In this document: positions 46,396 to 55,187 of the stretch, one piece after another
Position numbering within the stretch: the stretch's first letter is position 1
How the letters are laid out: each line of letters begins with the position of its first letter
Assembly (NCBI RefSeq): GCF_009711185.1
Contig: NZ_WMIF01000019.1
Coordinates: forward strand, 1 to 64,000
DNA from: Paracoccus limosus
GTDB taxonomy: Bacteria > Pseudomonadota > Alphaproteobacteria > Rhodobacterales > Rhodobacteraceae
Direction: 5' to 3'
DNA length: 64,000 bases
The notes under the pieces: generated by a model
What the model was told of the DNA's origin: nothing
What the model saw: only the letters and a program-made list of their open reading frames with translations
Databases searched by the model: none
Made by a program: the position numbers and the translations under genes

Positions 46396-47985
46396 CTATT
46401 CCTTCGTGACCTTGCCATACATGGCCGAGGTGACCGAGCCGCCGGCGGTCCAGTTGTGGACGTTCTTTTGCATCCCGTCGCGCTCGATGCGCTGGAACAG
46501 CGGAATGATCGGCGCGATGTCGCGATATTGCTGCTGGATGTCCAGATACATCTGCTTGCGCTTGTCGGTATCGCCCTCCAGCGTCGCGGCGATGGTGGCC
46601 TTGTTCATGTCGTCCGGCACCGCCCAGGCGTTGCGCCAGGCCAGCTGCGACAGTTTCGCGTCATCGGCGTTGTTGGGGTTATAGGCAAAGGTCGAGGCAT
46701 TGGTGTTCGGATCGGCGTAATCCGGGCCCCATTCGCCAATATAGATCGGCACCCGCCGCGCGCGATAGGCGTCCAGCGATTGCGCGCCGGTGACTTGCTG
46801 GATCTCCAGCGTCAGCCCGACCTGTGCCATCGACGCCTGCAGGGTCTGCATCACGTTGCTGTATTCGGCCATATCGCGCACCGTGGTCTTGATCGTGCCC
46901 GATCTCACCCCGGCATCGGCCAGCAGCTTGCGCGCCTTTTCGACATCATAGGTCCAGGGGTTCTCGTCCGAGGCCCCCAGATAGCCCTCGGGCAGGAAGT
47001 TCTGGTGGATCTTGAACTGGCCCTTCAGGAAGCTGCCCTCGATGCCCTTGTAGTCGATCAGATAGCGCATGGCCTGCACCACGGCCGGGTTCGACAGGAT
47101 CGGGTCCTTCTGGTTCAGGCCCATGTAAAGGATGCGCCCGCGCGGCTCATTGCCGACCACCAGCTTGTCGCTGTTCGACAGCGCCTCGATATCGGTCGGC
47201 GTCAGGTTGCGCGCCACGTCGATATCGCCCTGCTCCAGCAGCAGCCGCTGGGCGCTGCTTTCCTGCACGTTGCGCACGATGACGCGTTTCATCGCCGGAG
47301 CGCCCTGCCAGTAATCGGCATTGCCCGCGAACTGGACCGCCTCGTTCGGGCGCCATGCAGCCAGCGTGAAGGGACCCGAGCCGGCCGAATTGGTCGACAG
47401 CCACTTGTTGCCCTGATCCTCGCCCTCGGCATGCGAAAGCACGGTTTCCTTGTCCACCACCGAGGCGACCTCGGAGGCAAGGCTGTTCAGGACATAGCTT
47501 TGCGCATAGGGCTGATCCAGCTTCAGGATCACCTTGTTGCCGTCAAAGCCGACCTGCTGATCGACGTTTTCGGCGGTAAAGCCGAACTGGTTCAGGATGA
47601 AGGCCGGCGACAGGTTCAGCTTGACCGCGCGCTGCAGCGACCATGCGGCATCCTCGGCACGCACCGGGTTGCCGGACTGGAACTTGATGCCCTCGCGCAT
47701 GGTCAGGGTGATGGTCTTGCCATCAGGGCTGACCTCCCAGCTTTCGGCAAGGCTCGGCTTGATGCCGGCGTTCAGATCGACGGGATCGAAATCCACCAGC
47801 CGGTCGTAAAGGTTCTTGATCACATCCTGGCCCGACAGCTCGAAGCTTTGCGCCGGATCCATGCTGATGATGTCGTCGATCTGGCCGGCGACGACCAGCG
47901 TATCAGCCGGCGTTGCCGCAAAGGCCGCCGGCGCGAAGGCCACCACGCTGGCCAGCATCAGCGCGCGAATCGAACTCTGGAACAT
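46396..47985 (-). CDS. Periplasmic peptide-type ABC transporter substrate-binding protein, operon 2
   Basis: A 529-residue family 5 solute-binding protein with signal peptide MFQSSIRALMLASVVAFAP cleaved after AFA. Family marks: DDIISMDPAQSFELSG, SPDGKTITLTMREGIKF, NSAGSGPFTLAAW. It lacks the DppA signature and its ligand (peptide, opine or other) cannot be told. Met at 47985 is chosen with GGGG 9 nt upstream; Met at 48006 would add seven residues. It heads the operon and is divergent from ygiC. Confidence 0.9.
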   Translation of the reverse strand: MFQSSIRALMLASVVAFAPAAFAATPADTLVVAGQIDDIISMDPAQSFELSGQDVIKNLYDRLVDFDPVDLNAGIKPSLAESWEVSPDGKTITLTMREGIKFQSGNPVRAEDAAWSLQRAVKLNLSPAFILNQFGFTAENVDQQVGFDGNKVILKLDQPYAQSYVLNSLASEVASVVDKETVLSHAEGEDQGNKWLSTNSAGSGPFTLAAWRPNEAVQFAGNADYWQGAPAMKRVIVRNVQESSAQRLLLEQGDIDVARNLTPTDIEALSNSDKLVVGNEPRGRILYMGLNQKDPILSNPAVVQAMRYLIDYKGIEGSFLKGQFKIHQNFLPEGYLGASDENPWTYDVEKARKLLADAGVRSGTIKTTVRDMAEYSNVMQTLQASMAQVGLTLEIQQVTGAQSLDAYRARRVPIYIGEWGPDYADPNTNASTFAYNPNNADDAKLSQLAWRNAWAVPDDMNKATIAATLEGDTDKRKQMYLDIQQQYRDIAPIIPLFQRIERDGMQKNVHNWTAGGSVTSAMYGKVTKE

Positions 47986-48132
47986 CTCGGTTTTCCCCGT
48001 TGTCATACCCCTTTTTCCGGGGCTGGAATGGTAGCAGATTGGCCCGAAGACCGCGACAGGGCAAGCCGTGCCTTGCGATCGACGGGTTGCGAAACCCGAT
48101 CGCGTCCTCCATGTCGTAAACAAGGAGAGAGC

Positions 48133-49356
48133 ATGGAAAAACGACATCTGCCCGAGCGGCCCGGCTGGCGCGACGAAGCGCGCAAACTGGGCTTTACCTT
48201 TGCCGATATGGGCGGCGAGCCCTATTGGGACGAAACCAGCGCCTATCGCTTTACCCTGCACGAGATCGAAAACGATCTGGAAGCGCCGGCGACCGAACTT
48301 GACGCGCTCTGCCGCGAGGCGGTGTCGCAGGCGATTGCGGATGACTACTGGCTGGAGCGCATGGCGATCCCGCCCGAACAGCGCGATTTCATCGCCGACA
48401 GCTGGCGCCGCGGCGAGCCTGCGCTTTATGGTCGCATGGATCTGGCCTATGACGGCACCGGCCCGGCCAAACTGCTGGAATACAACGCCGACACCCCGAC
48501 CTCGCTTTACGAAAGCGCCTCGTTCCAATGGCTGTGGTTCGAACAGCAGCAGCAGGCGGGCGTGCTGGGACCGGACAGCGACCAGTTCAACAGCATCCAC
48601 GAATCGCTGGTCGAACGTTTCGCCGAAATCAACACCCCGGCCGAGGATGTGCATTTCGCCGCCGACCCCGACAACCCCGAGGATTACGCTACGGTCGAGA
48701 CGCTGGCCTGGGCCGCCCGCGAGGCCGGGCTGGGCGCGCATTTCACCGCGCTTTCGGCCATCGGGCTCAGCGAGGATGGTCAATTCGCCGATGCCGAGTC
48801 GCGGGTGATCGGCACGCTCTTCAAGCTTTACCCGTGGGAGGACATGCTGCGCGACGAGTTTGCGCCGCATCTGCAATCCTCGGGCACCCGCTTCATCGAA
48901 CCGCCATGGAAGGCGCTGGTATCGAACAAGGCGATCCTGCCGCTTTTGTGGCAGATCGCGCCGGGCCATCCGAACCTGCTGCCGGCCTTCTTTCTGGAGG
49001 ACGTGGCCGATGCGCTGACCGGCGGCAGCCCTGCGCCGCATGTCGCCCAAGCCTTTGCCGCCGCCGAGGCGCAGCTGCGCGCCGGCCATGTCACCAAGCC
49101 GATCTTCTCGCGCGAAGGCGCCGGCGTATCGCTGATCCAGCCGGGCAAGCCCCCGGTCACCACCCCGGATGACAGCTATTCGCACCACCCGATGATCGTG
49201 CAGGCTTTGGCGCCCCTGCCGGATTTCGACGGTTTTCATCCGGTGGTCGGCGCATGGATCATCGGCGAGACCTGCACCGGCATCGGCCTGCGCGAGGACC
49301 GCTCGCGCATCACCCACAACCTGTCGCGCTTCAAGCCGCATTTCATCGAGGGCTGA
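48133..49356 (+). CDS. ygiC: Glutathionylspermidine synthase-like ATP-grasp protein (YgiC/YjfC family)
   Basis: A 407-residue protein of the GSP synthase C-terminal domain family without the amidase domain of E. coli Gss. Visible: YWDETSAYRFTLHEIENDLEAP (N-terminal), MDLAYDGTGPAKLLEYNADTPTSLYESASFQW, FIEPPWKALVSNKAILPLLW and KPIFSREGAGVSL, an ATP-grasp arrangement. E. coli YgiC is reported to have peptide-spermidine ligase-like similarity but no proven product. RBS AAGGAGAGAGC. It is followed 3 bp later by a DUF1190 lipoprotein gene, the same partnership as ygiB-ygiC in E. coli but in reverse order. Confidence 0.9.
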   Translation: MEKRHLPERPGWRDEARKLGFTFADMGGEPYWDETSAYRFTLHEIENDLEAPATELDALCREAVSQAIADDYWLERMAIPPEQRDFIADSWRRGEPALYGRMDLAYDGTGPAKLLEYNADTPTSLYESASFQWLWFEQQQQAGVLGPDSDQFNSIHESLVERFAEINTPAEDVHFAADPDNPEDYATVETLAWAAREAGLGAHFTALSAIGLSEDGQFADAESRVIGTLFKLYPWEDMLRDEFAPHLQSSGTRFIEPPWKALVSNKAILPLLWQIAPGHPNLLPAFFLEDVADALTGGSPAPHVAQAFAAAEAQLRAGHVTKPIFSREGAGVSLIQPGKPPVTTPDDSYSHHPMIVQALAPLPDFDGFHPVVGAWIIGETCTGIGLREDRSRITHNLSRFKPHFIEG

Positions 49357-49359
49357 CCC

Positions 49360-49971
49360 ATGATCCTCCGCAAACGCGGCCGCCGCGCCGCCCTGATCCT
49401 GGCCGGCACGGCAACCCTGACGCTGACCGCCTGCAAGGATGATCAGGTCGATGCGCAAAGCTTTCCCGATCTCGAAAGCTGCATCGCCGCCAGCAAGCAG
49501 AACGAGCTGTGGTTCACCGAGGACGACTGCCGCAAGAACTTCGACGCCGCCAAGCAGGAGTTCATGGAGACCGCACCGCGCTATGCCTCCAAGGAGCTCT
49601 GCGAACAGGAACATGGCGTGGGCAATTGCGGCGGCGATCCGGCGGCCCAGCAGCAAAGCGGCGGCGGCTTTTCCTTCATGCCGCTCTTCATGGGCTATAT
49701 GCTTGGCTCGATGATGTCGCGCGGCGGCGGCATCTTCTCGCAGCCGATGGTGCGCACGGCCGATGGCAAATACGCCACCCCCAAGGGCGACCAGAGCTTT
49801 GCCACGAACCGCGGCGCCGGCAAGGTGCCCGCGCAAAGCTTCCAGCGTGCCCCGACCACGCTCGGCAAACCGCCGATGTCGGCCACTCAGGTCAACCAGC
49901 GCGGCGGCTTCGGTGCGTCGGCCACTTCCCGCCCCTCCTCCTCCGGCGGCCGCAGCAGCTTCGGCGGCTAG
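49360..49971 (+). CDS. ygiB: DUF1190 (YgiB) family lipoprotein
   Basis: A 203-residue lipoprotein: signal with LTLTAC (Cys25), a conserved cysteine-bearing domain (FPDLESCIAA, FTEDDCRKNFDAAKQEFMETAPRYASKELCEQEHGVGNC) and a Gly/Ser/Ala-rich C-terminal half with hydrophobic PLFMGYMLGSMMSRGGG and a final SSSGGRSSFGG tail. Function unknown; it is genetically paired with YgiC. Starts 3 bp after the ygiC stop. A copy of the recurrent extragenic element begins 3 bp after its stop. Confidence 0.88.
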   Translation: MILRKRGRRAALILAGTATLTLTACKDDQVDAQSFPDLESCIAASKQNELWFTEDDCRKNFDAAKQEFMETAPRYASKELCEQEHGVGNCGGDPAAQQQSGGGFSFMPLFMGYMLGSMMSRGGGIFSQPMVRTADGKYATPKGDQSFATNRGAGKVPAQSFQRAPTTLGKPPMSATQVNQRGGFGASATSRPSSSGGRSSFGG

Positions 49972-49973
49972 GT

Positions 49974-49994
49974 TTCGCCATTTTCCAAATACCC
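49974..49994 (-). repeat. Short recurrent extragenic element, copy C
   Basis: Minus-strand copy with one base change (TGGCGAA for TGGTGAA). It begins 3 bp after the ygiB stop and runs directly into CCGGGGG, so on the opposite strand it reads CCCCCGGGGTATTTGG, the form that links this family with the CCCGGGATATTT elements at 27448 and 52101. Confidence 0.85.
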
Positions 49995-50038
49995 CGGGGG
50001 AAGCCCTGACCGGGCCCGTCGAGGGCCGGGCCAGGGCT

Positions 50039-50053
50039 GGGGGCAGAGCCCCC
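50039..50053. terminator. GGGGGC-AGA-GCCCCC hairpin
   Basis: A perfect 6-bp stem with 3-nt loop, preceded by a longer imperfect stem (AGCCCTG near 50001 with CAGGGCT near 50032-50038). Together with element copy C it forms the 3' region of ygiB. No T-run. Confidence 0.5.
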
Positions 50054-50084
50054 GTCCCCGCACCCTGCCGCAGGCAAGACCCAA

Positions 50085-50107
50085 GCTATAGTTACCGCTA
50101 ACATAGC
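50085..50107. promoter_or_regulatory. LacI/GntR-type operator candidate upstream of eda
   Basis: Inverted repeat GCTATAGTTA ... TAACATAGC around a CCGC centre; the core GTTAcCGcTAAC (50091-50102) has the central CG and flanking GTTA/TAAC expected of LacI-family sites such as those of gluconate repressors. It lies 62 bp before the eda start. No such regulator gene is in the window. Confidence 0.5.
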
Positions 50108-50169
50108 CTCTTGCACCCCAGCCCATAAAAGCGCAACCTGCGCCAAGATTCCGTGCACAGAGGCCCGCC

Positions 50170-50808
50170 ATGACCCCCGAGACCCAGTCCCAGAAGAACC
50201 GCGCGCTTTGCGAACTCGCCCCGGTGATCCCGGTCCTGGTCGTCGGCGATGCCGCCCGTGCCGAGGGTCTGGCCACGGCCCTGGTCACCGGCGGGCTGCC
50301 GGTGCTGGAAGTCACGCTGCGCACCCCCGCCGCGCTTGAGGTCATCCGGCAAATGTCGCGTGTTCCCGGCGGCCATGTCGGTGCCGGAACCGTGCTGACC
50401 CCCGATGACGCCAAACGCGCCAAGGATGCCGGCGCCAGCTTTGCCGTCGCGCCGGGCGCCACGGAAATTCTGGTGCGCGCCTGCGAAGAGATTGGCCTGC
50501 CGCTTTTGCCCGGCGCCGTCACCGCCTCCGAGGTCATGCGGGCGATGGAATGGGGCTATTCCATGCTGAAATTCTTTCCGGCCGAGGCCGCAGGCGGCGT
50601 CAAGTCGCTTAAATCCCTGAGCGGTCCGCTGCCGCGGGTCAGCTTCTGCCCGACTGGCGGCGTCACGCTGAAATCCGCACCCGAATATCTGGCGCTGCCC
50701 AATGTGATCTGCGTCGGCGGCAGCTGGATCGCGCCGGACGCGGATGTGGCCGCCTCGGACTGGCAGGCGATCAGGACCCGCGCCCGCGAGGCCAGCGCGC
50801 TGGCCTGA
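50170..50808 (+). CDS. eda: 2-dehydro-3-deoxyphosphogluconate (KDPG/KHG) aldolase
   Basis: Last enzyme of the Entner-Doudoroff pathway, splitting KDPG into pyruvate and glyceraldehyde-3-phosphate. The 212-residue class I aldolase has Glu47 in LEVTLRTP, GAGTVLTPDDAKRA, and the Schiff-base Lys134 in YSMLKFFPAEAAGG; CPTGGV binds phosphate. No edd or zwf gene is adjacent; an MFS gene follows after 2 bp. RBS AGAGG. A palindromic operator candidate lies upstream. Confidence 0.94.
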   Translation: MTPETQSQKNRALCELAPVIPVLVVGDAARAEGLATALVTGGLPVLEVTLRTPAALEVIRQMSRVPGGHVGAGTVLTPDDAKRAKDAGASFAVAPGATEILVRACEEIGLPLLPGAVTASEVMRAMEWGYSMLKFFPAEAAGGVKSLKSLSGPLPRVSFCPTGGVTLKSAPEYLALPNVICVGGSWIAPDADVAASDWQAIRTRAREASALA

Positions 50809-50810
50809 TC

Positions 50811-52049
50811 ATGACGGGGCTGGCTGATCCGGTAATGGAACCTTCGCGCGACCTGCGCCGCGCACGCCGCAATCTCGTGGTGCTGCTGCTGGCGCAGGCA
50901 GTCATGGGCGCGCAGATGTCGATGATCTTCATCGTCGGCGGGCTGACCGGGCAGATGCTCAGCCCCAATCCCTGCATCGCCACGCTGCCCTTGTCCATGA
51001 TCGTGCTGGGCTCGGCGATCTCGGCGCGGCCGCTGGCGGGGTTCATGCAGCGCCATGGCCGACGGGCGGGCTTTACGCTGGCCTGCGGCTGCGGCGGGCT
51101 TGGTGCGGGGCTGGCGGCGACGGGGATGATCCTTGGGAATTTCTGGCTGTTTCTGGCCAGCGGGCTGCTGACCGGGGTCTATCAGGCCGGACAGGGCTTC
51201 TATCGCTTTGCCGCCACGGATTGCGCGCCGCCCGAGTTTCAGTCGCGCGCGATCTCGCTGGTGCTGGCGGGTGGGCTGGTCGCGGCCTTTACCGGGCCCT
51301 TCCTCGTGCGTCTGACCGCCGAGATGACGGCGATCCCCTTTCTAGCGACCTATGCCGCAATCATCGGGCTGAACCTGCTGGGACCGTTGATCTTTTCCTT
51401 TCTGGACATTCCCCGTGCCACGGCAGGCGCCGCCGGGCAGATGCAGGGCCGCACCTTGGGTCAGCTGATCCGGGTGCCGCAGATCGCGGTCGCCATGGTC
51501 TGCGGCATGGTTTCCTATGCGCTGATGAATCTGGTGATGACCTCGACGCCGCTGGCGGTGGTCGGCTGCGGTTTCCACACCGCCGATGCCGCCAATATCG
51601 TCGCGCTGCATGTAGTGGCGATGTTCGGCCCGTCCTTTTTCACCGGCCATCTTATCGCGCGCTTTGGGGCGCAGCGCATCGTCATGCTGGGGCTGGTCAT
51701 TCTGGCTAGCGCCGGTGCCATCGCGCTTTCCGGGGTCGAGCTGGGGAATTTCTATCTGGCACTGGTGCTGCTGGGGCTGGGCTGGAACTTTGGCTTCATC
51801 GGCTCGACGGCGATGCTGACCCGCGCCTATCGCGCCGAAGAGCGTGAGCGGGTGCAGGGGCTGAACGACGCGGTGGTCTTTGCCGGGGTCTTTGTGGCCT
51901 CGCTGTCCTCGGGTGGATTGATGAACTGTCTGGGCGGCACGCCGCAGGCAGGCTGGAACGCGGTCAATCTGGCCATGCTGCCGTTTCTGGTGCTGGCCGG
52001 TGCCGCACTGCTGTGGCTGATGCTTCGCCCGGTCGAACGGGCGCGTTAG
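50811..52049 (+). CDS. MFS transporter
   Basis: A 412-residue major facilitator protein with 12 hydrophobic segments and the motif-A-like ARPLAGFMQRHGRRAG between helices 2 and 3. It begins 2 bp after the eda stop and may be co-expressed with it. The sequence resembles alphaproteobacterial MFS proteins of the YcaD-like or drug-efflux type, but nothing identifies the substrate; link to sugar acid uptake would be speculation. Met9 (50835) is an alternative start. Confidence 0.85.
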   Translation: MTGLADPVMEPSRDLRRARRNLVVLLLAQAVMGAQMSMIFIVGGLTGQMLSPNPCIATLPLSMIVLGSAISARPLAGFMQRHGRRAGFTLACGCGGLGAGLAATGMILGNFWLFLASGLLTGVYQAGQGFYRFAATDCAPPEFQSRAISLVLAGGLVAAFTGPFLVRLTAEMTAIPFLATYAAIIGLNLLGPLIFSFLDIPRATAGAAGQMQGRTLGQLIRVPQIAVAMVCGMVSYALMNLVMTSTPLAVVGCGFHTADAANIVALHVVAMFGPSFFTGHLIARFGAQRIVMLGLVILASAGAIALSGVELGNFYLALVLLGLGWNFGFIGSTAMLTRAYRAEERERVQGLNDAVVFAGVFVASLSSGGLMNCLGGTPQAGWNAVNLAMLPFLVLAGAALLWLMLRPVERAR

Positions 52050-52064
52050 GGGGCTCTGCCCCCT

Positions 52065-52099
52065 ACGTTTTCGGTGCCCTCGACGGGCGCCGAAAACGT
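52065..52099. terminator. Long stem-loop between convergent MFS and xseA genes
   Basis: ACGTTTTCGG (52065-52074) pairs perfectly with CCGAAAACGT (52090-52099), continued inside, after one T/G position, by GCCC/GGGC around a 5-nt loop. A GGGGGC-TCT-GCCCCC hairpin (52049-52063) stands just before it. Likely bidirectional terminator. Confidence 0.75.
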
Positions 52100-52100
52100 T

Positions 52101-52130
52101 CCCCCGGGATATTTCCACACGAAAGAAGCC
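52101..52130 (-). repeat. Recurrent extragenic element of the CCCGGGATATTT type, copy 2
   Basis: Thirty bases beginning CCCCCGGGATATTT and ending ACGAAAGAAGCC, touching the xseA stop. Matches 27448-27477 at 27 of 30 positions. Confidence 0.85.
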
Positions 52131-53689
52131 TAGAAGAGTGACTTCTGGTCCTTGGCGGCGGGCTTTTTGCGGGCGGACTTCACGGGTGGCGTTTCGGGAC
52201 GGGCGCCGATGCGACCATCGGCAAACTGGATTTCGAAATGCGGCGTCTGGGCCGCTTGGGTGGCACTGGTCAGCAGGCCGTCCGGGCCGTGCACCACGGC
52301 AAAGCCGCGTTTCAAAGTTTCCTCATAGCCCAGGGTCAGGCGCAGCCGGTCGAGCCGGTCAAGCCTTTCGCGGCGTGGCGGCAGCAGGCGTTGCCCGGTT
52401 GCGGCAAGGCGCGCGGCAAGGGCGTCGAGCCGGGTGCGGTCGCGCGTGGCCTGCCGGCTGCGTTCGGCCAGATCGCGGGTGCGGGCGCGGGCCAGACGAT
52501 CGGCGAGGCTGCTCAGGGTCTCGGCCTGACGCTTGCGGTGGCGCGCCCATGCCGGCGGCAGGCGCCGCGCCAGATCGCTGAGCCGGTCGCGGCGCAGGTG
52601 CAGGCTGGCGCGCAAAGCCGCCAGCGACAGCGGCAGAGCGTTCAGCCGCTCGCGCCGGCTGCGGACGAAACCACGCAGGGCGGGCTCCAGCCGGTCGGCA
52701 AAGAGGTCGAGGCGCTGCCGCGCCGGATCGGTCAGGGCCTGCGGCCGGCCCAGGGCGCGGCCCAGATCGGACAGCCGCTGGCGCTGGCGCTGGCCGGCCT
52801 GTTGCTGGGCGCGGATCATCCGCGCAGCCAGTTCGCTCAGCCGGGCGGCGAGTTCGGCCCTGACAGGAACCGCGATCTCGGCTGCGGCGGTGGGCGTCGG
52901 CGCGCGGCGCGACGAGGCAAAGTCGATGAGCGTGGTGTCGGTCTCGTGGCCCACGGCCGAGATCAGCGGGATCGCGCTGGCCGCCGCCGCCCGCACCACC
53001 GATTCCTCGTTGAAACCCCACAGGTCCTCGAGACTGCCGCCGCCGCGCGCGACGATGATCAGGTCGGGGCGCGGGATCGGGCCGCCCGGGGCGAGCGCGT
53101 TGAAGCCCTGAATCGCCGCCGTGACCTGTGGCGCGCAATCCTGTCCCTGCACCGCCACCGGCCAGATCAGCACATGCGTCGGAAAGCGGTCGCGCAACCG
53201 GTGCAGGATGTCTCGGATCACCGCGCCCGAGGGCGAGGTGACGACGCCGATCACGTGGGGCAGATAGGGCAGCGGCAGCTTGCGCGCCTCGTCGAAAAGA
53301 CCTTCGGCGGCCAGCGCCTTGCGGCGCTTTTCCAGCATCATCATCAGTGCGCCGGCGCCGGCCGGTTCGATCTCATCGACGATCAGCTGATATTTCGACT
53401 GGCCCGGAAAGGTGGTCAGCCGACCGGTGGCGATGACCTCGATGCCTTCCTCGGGGCGGGTCGAGAGGCGCGCGGCCTGACCTTTCCAGGTGACGGCGGC
53501 AATGACGGCGCGGTCATCCTTGAGGTCGAAATAGAGATGTCCTGAGGACGGGCGCGAGACGCGGCCGATCTCGCCGCGCACGCGGACGCGGCCGAACTCG
53601 CCCTCGAGCACGCGCTTGACCGCGCCCGAGATCTCCGAGACGGTGAATTCATGGGCATTGCTGCCGGCGGGTTCTTCGAAAAGCTCCAT
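52130..53689 (-). CDS. xseA: Exodeoxyribonuclease VII large subunit
   Basis: Catalytic subunit of the single-strand-specific exonuclease VII. The 519-residue protein has the N-terminal OB fold ([31 protein letters not shown]), the catalytic core with [37 protein letters not shown] and [14 protein letters not shown], a long arginine-rich coiled coil (about residues 275-440) and a C-terminal segment [13 protein letters not shown]. Somewhat longer than E. coli XseA because of a basic C-terminal tail. Start at 53689 chosen by family N-terminus. Divergent from purD. Confidence 0.95.
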   Translation of the reverse strand: MELFEEPAGSNAHEFTVSEISGAVKRVLEGEFGRVRVRGEIGRVSRPSSGHLYFDLKDDRAVIAAVTWKGQAARLSTRPEEGIEVIATGRLTTFPGQSKYQLIVDEIEPAGAGALMMMLEKRRKALAAEGLFDEARKLPLPYLPHVIGVVTSPSGAVIRDILHRLRDRFPTHVLIWPVAVQGQDCAPQVTAAIQGFNALAPGGPIPRPDLIIVARGGGSLEDLWGFNEESVVRAAAASAIPLISAVGHETDTTLIDFASSRRAPTPTAAAEIAVPVRAELAARLSELAARMIRAQQQAGQRQRQRLSDLGRALGRPQALTDPARQRLDLFADRLEPALRGFVRSRRERLNALPLSLAALRASLHLRRDRLSDLARRLPPAWARHRKRQAETLSSLADRLARARTRDLAERSRQATRDRTRLDALAARLAATGQRLLPPRRERLDRLDRLRLTLGYEETLKRGFAVVHGPDGLLTSATQAAQTPHFEIQFADGRIGARPETPPVKSARKKPAAKDQKSLF

Positions 53690-53790
53690 GCTGCCGGTTC
53701 TGGCGCGGCCGGCCCGCAGGATCAAGGGGATTGATCCCGCGCAAGCCAGTTCCTAGAAGGCGCCAGACATCCGCAAACGGGGGCTATGCC

Positions 53791-55053
53791 ATGAATATCC
53801 TGATCCTGGGCAGCGGCGGGCGCGAACATGCGCTGGCCTGGGCGATCCGGCAGAACCCGAAATGCGACCGGCTGTTCGTGGCCCCGGGCAATGCCGGGAT
53901 GGAGCCGCTAGCGCGGCTGGCGGATCTGGATATCCTGTCGGGCCCGGCCGTGATCGGCTTTTGCGAGGAAAACGCCATCGATCTGGTGGTGATCGGCCCC
54001 GAGGCACCCCTGGCGGCCGGCGTGGCCGACGATCTGCGCGCGGCCGGTATCCTGGCCTTTGGTCCGTCGAAAGCGGCGGCGATGCTGGAGGCCTCGAAAA
54101 GCTTTACCAAAGAGGTCTGCGACGCCTGCGGCGCGCCGACCGCCGCCTGGGCGCGCTTTGACGCGGCGGGGCCGGCGCGCGATTACATCCGCGCGCAAGG
54201 GGCGCCCATCGTCATCAAGGCCGACGGGCTGGCCGCCGGCAAGGGCGTGACCGTAGCGATGACCGAGGCCGAGGCCATCGCCGCCGTGGACGATGCCTTT
54301 GGCGGCGCCTTTGGCGATGCCGGGGCCGAGGTGGTGATCGAGGAATTCATGGCCGGCGAAGAGGCCAGTTTCTTTATCCTGTGCGATGGCACGGATTGCC
54401 TGCCGATCGGCACGGCACAGGACCACAAGCGCGTGGGCGACGGCGATACCGGCCCGAACACCGGCGGCATGGGCGCCTATTCCCCGGCCCCGGTGCTGAC
54501 GCAGGAGATTCAGGACGCGGTGATGGCCGAGATCGTGCGCCCCACCGTCGCCGAGATGGCGCGGCGCGGGACGCCGTTCCAGGGCGTGCTTTACGCCGGG
54601 CTGATGATCGAGGACGGACGCGCGCGGCTGGTCGAATACAACGTGCGTTTCGGCGACCCGGAATGTCAGGTCCTGATGATGCGGCTGGGCGCGCAGGCGC
54701 TGGACCTGATCCTGGCCTGCGCCGAGGGCCGGCTGGGCGAGACCTCGGTCACCTGGGCCGACGATCACGCCTTGACCGTGGTGCTGGCGGCGTCGGGCTA
54801 TCCCAGCGCCTATGAGAAGGGCAGCGAGATCCGGGGGCTGGACGCCCTGCCCGAAGATTCAAGCCATATGGTCTTTCATGCCGGCACCGCGCGCCGCGAT
54901 GGCGTGCTGGTTGCGACCGGCGGGCGGGTGCTGGCCGCAACCGGGCGCGGCGCCACTTTGGCCGAGGCGCATGGCCGCGCCTATGCCTTGGCCGATGCCA
55001 TCGACTGGCCGGGCGGGTTCTATCGCCGCGACATCGGCTGGCGCGCACTCTGA
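53791..55053 (+). CDS. purD: Phosphoribosylamine-glycine ligase (GAR synthetase)
   Basis: Second step of purine synthesis. The 420-residue ATP-grasp enzyme shows MNILILGSGGREHALAWAI (phosphate-binding N-domain), VIKADGLAAGKGVTVA (ATP loop), DHKRVGDGDTGPNTGGMGAYSPAP and RFGDPECQVLMM. Length is normal. ATG at 53791 is preceded by GGGGG; the frame is open upstream to 53731 without similarity. It is divergent from xseA with 101 bp between starts. Recurrent element copy D follows 29 bp after its stop. Confidence 0.96.
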   Translation: MNILILGSGGREHALAWAIRQNPKCDRLFVAPGNAGMEPLARLADLDILSGPAVIGFCEENAIDLVVIGPEAPLAAGVADDLRAAGILAFGPSKAAAMLEASKSFTKEVCDACGAPTAAWARFDAAGPARDYIRAQGAPIVIKADGLAAGKGVTVAMTEAEAIAAVDDAFGGAFGDAGAEVVIEEFMAGEEASFFILCDGTDCLPIGTAQDHKRVGDGDTGPNTGGMGAYSPAPVLTQEIQDAVMAEIVRPTVAEMARRGTPFQGVLYAGLMIEDGRARLVEYNVRFGDPECQVLMMRLGAQALDLILACAEGRLGETSVTWADDHALTVVLAASGYPSAYEKGSEIRGLDALPEDSSHMVFHAGTARRDGVLVATGGRVLAATGRGATLAEAHGRAYALADAIDWPGGFYRRDIGWRAL

Positions 55054-55082
55054 GGGCGTGGTGCCGGCGTCACGCGCGGCAT

Positions 55083-55103
55083 GGGTATTTGGAAAATGGT
55101 GAA
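55083..55103 (+). repeat. Short recurrent extragenic element, copy D
   Basis: 21 bp identical to copies A and B, here in the opposite orientation relative to the upstream gene (purD). It lies 29 bp after the purD stop and about 50 bp before the leuA promoter. Confidence 0.85.
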
Positions 55104-55151
55104 AGCGGCGGGCGCGGATCAAAGATTGCGGGGGCGGCATGTTTTTCGGCC

Positions 55152-55181
55152 TTTTCAATCCCGCGCGGGCGGTTCTATAGT
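55152..55181 (+). promoter_or_regulatory. leuA promoter candidate
   Basis: -35 TTTTCA (55152-55157) and -10 TATAGT (55176-55181) with an 18-bp spacer. The predicted start of transcription, 6-7 bp after the -10, falls at or next to the leader-peptide ATG at 55188. Confidence 0.5.
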
Positions 55182-55187
55182 GCCGGC

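Noticed and set aside
45448..49356. A plus-strand frame open for about 3.9 kb across the second ABC operon and into ygiC
   Set aside because: Only the last 407 codons (ygiC) are real. The rest lies opposite minus-strand transporter genes with clear family motifs and translates to histidine/glutamine/arginine-rich low-complexity sequence typical of antisense frames in GC-rich DNA.
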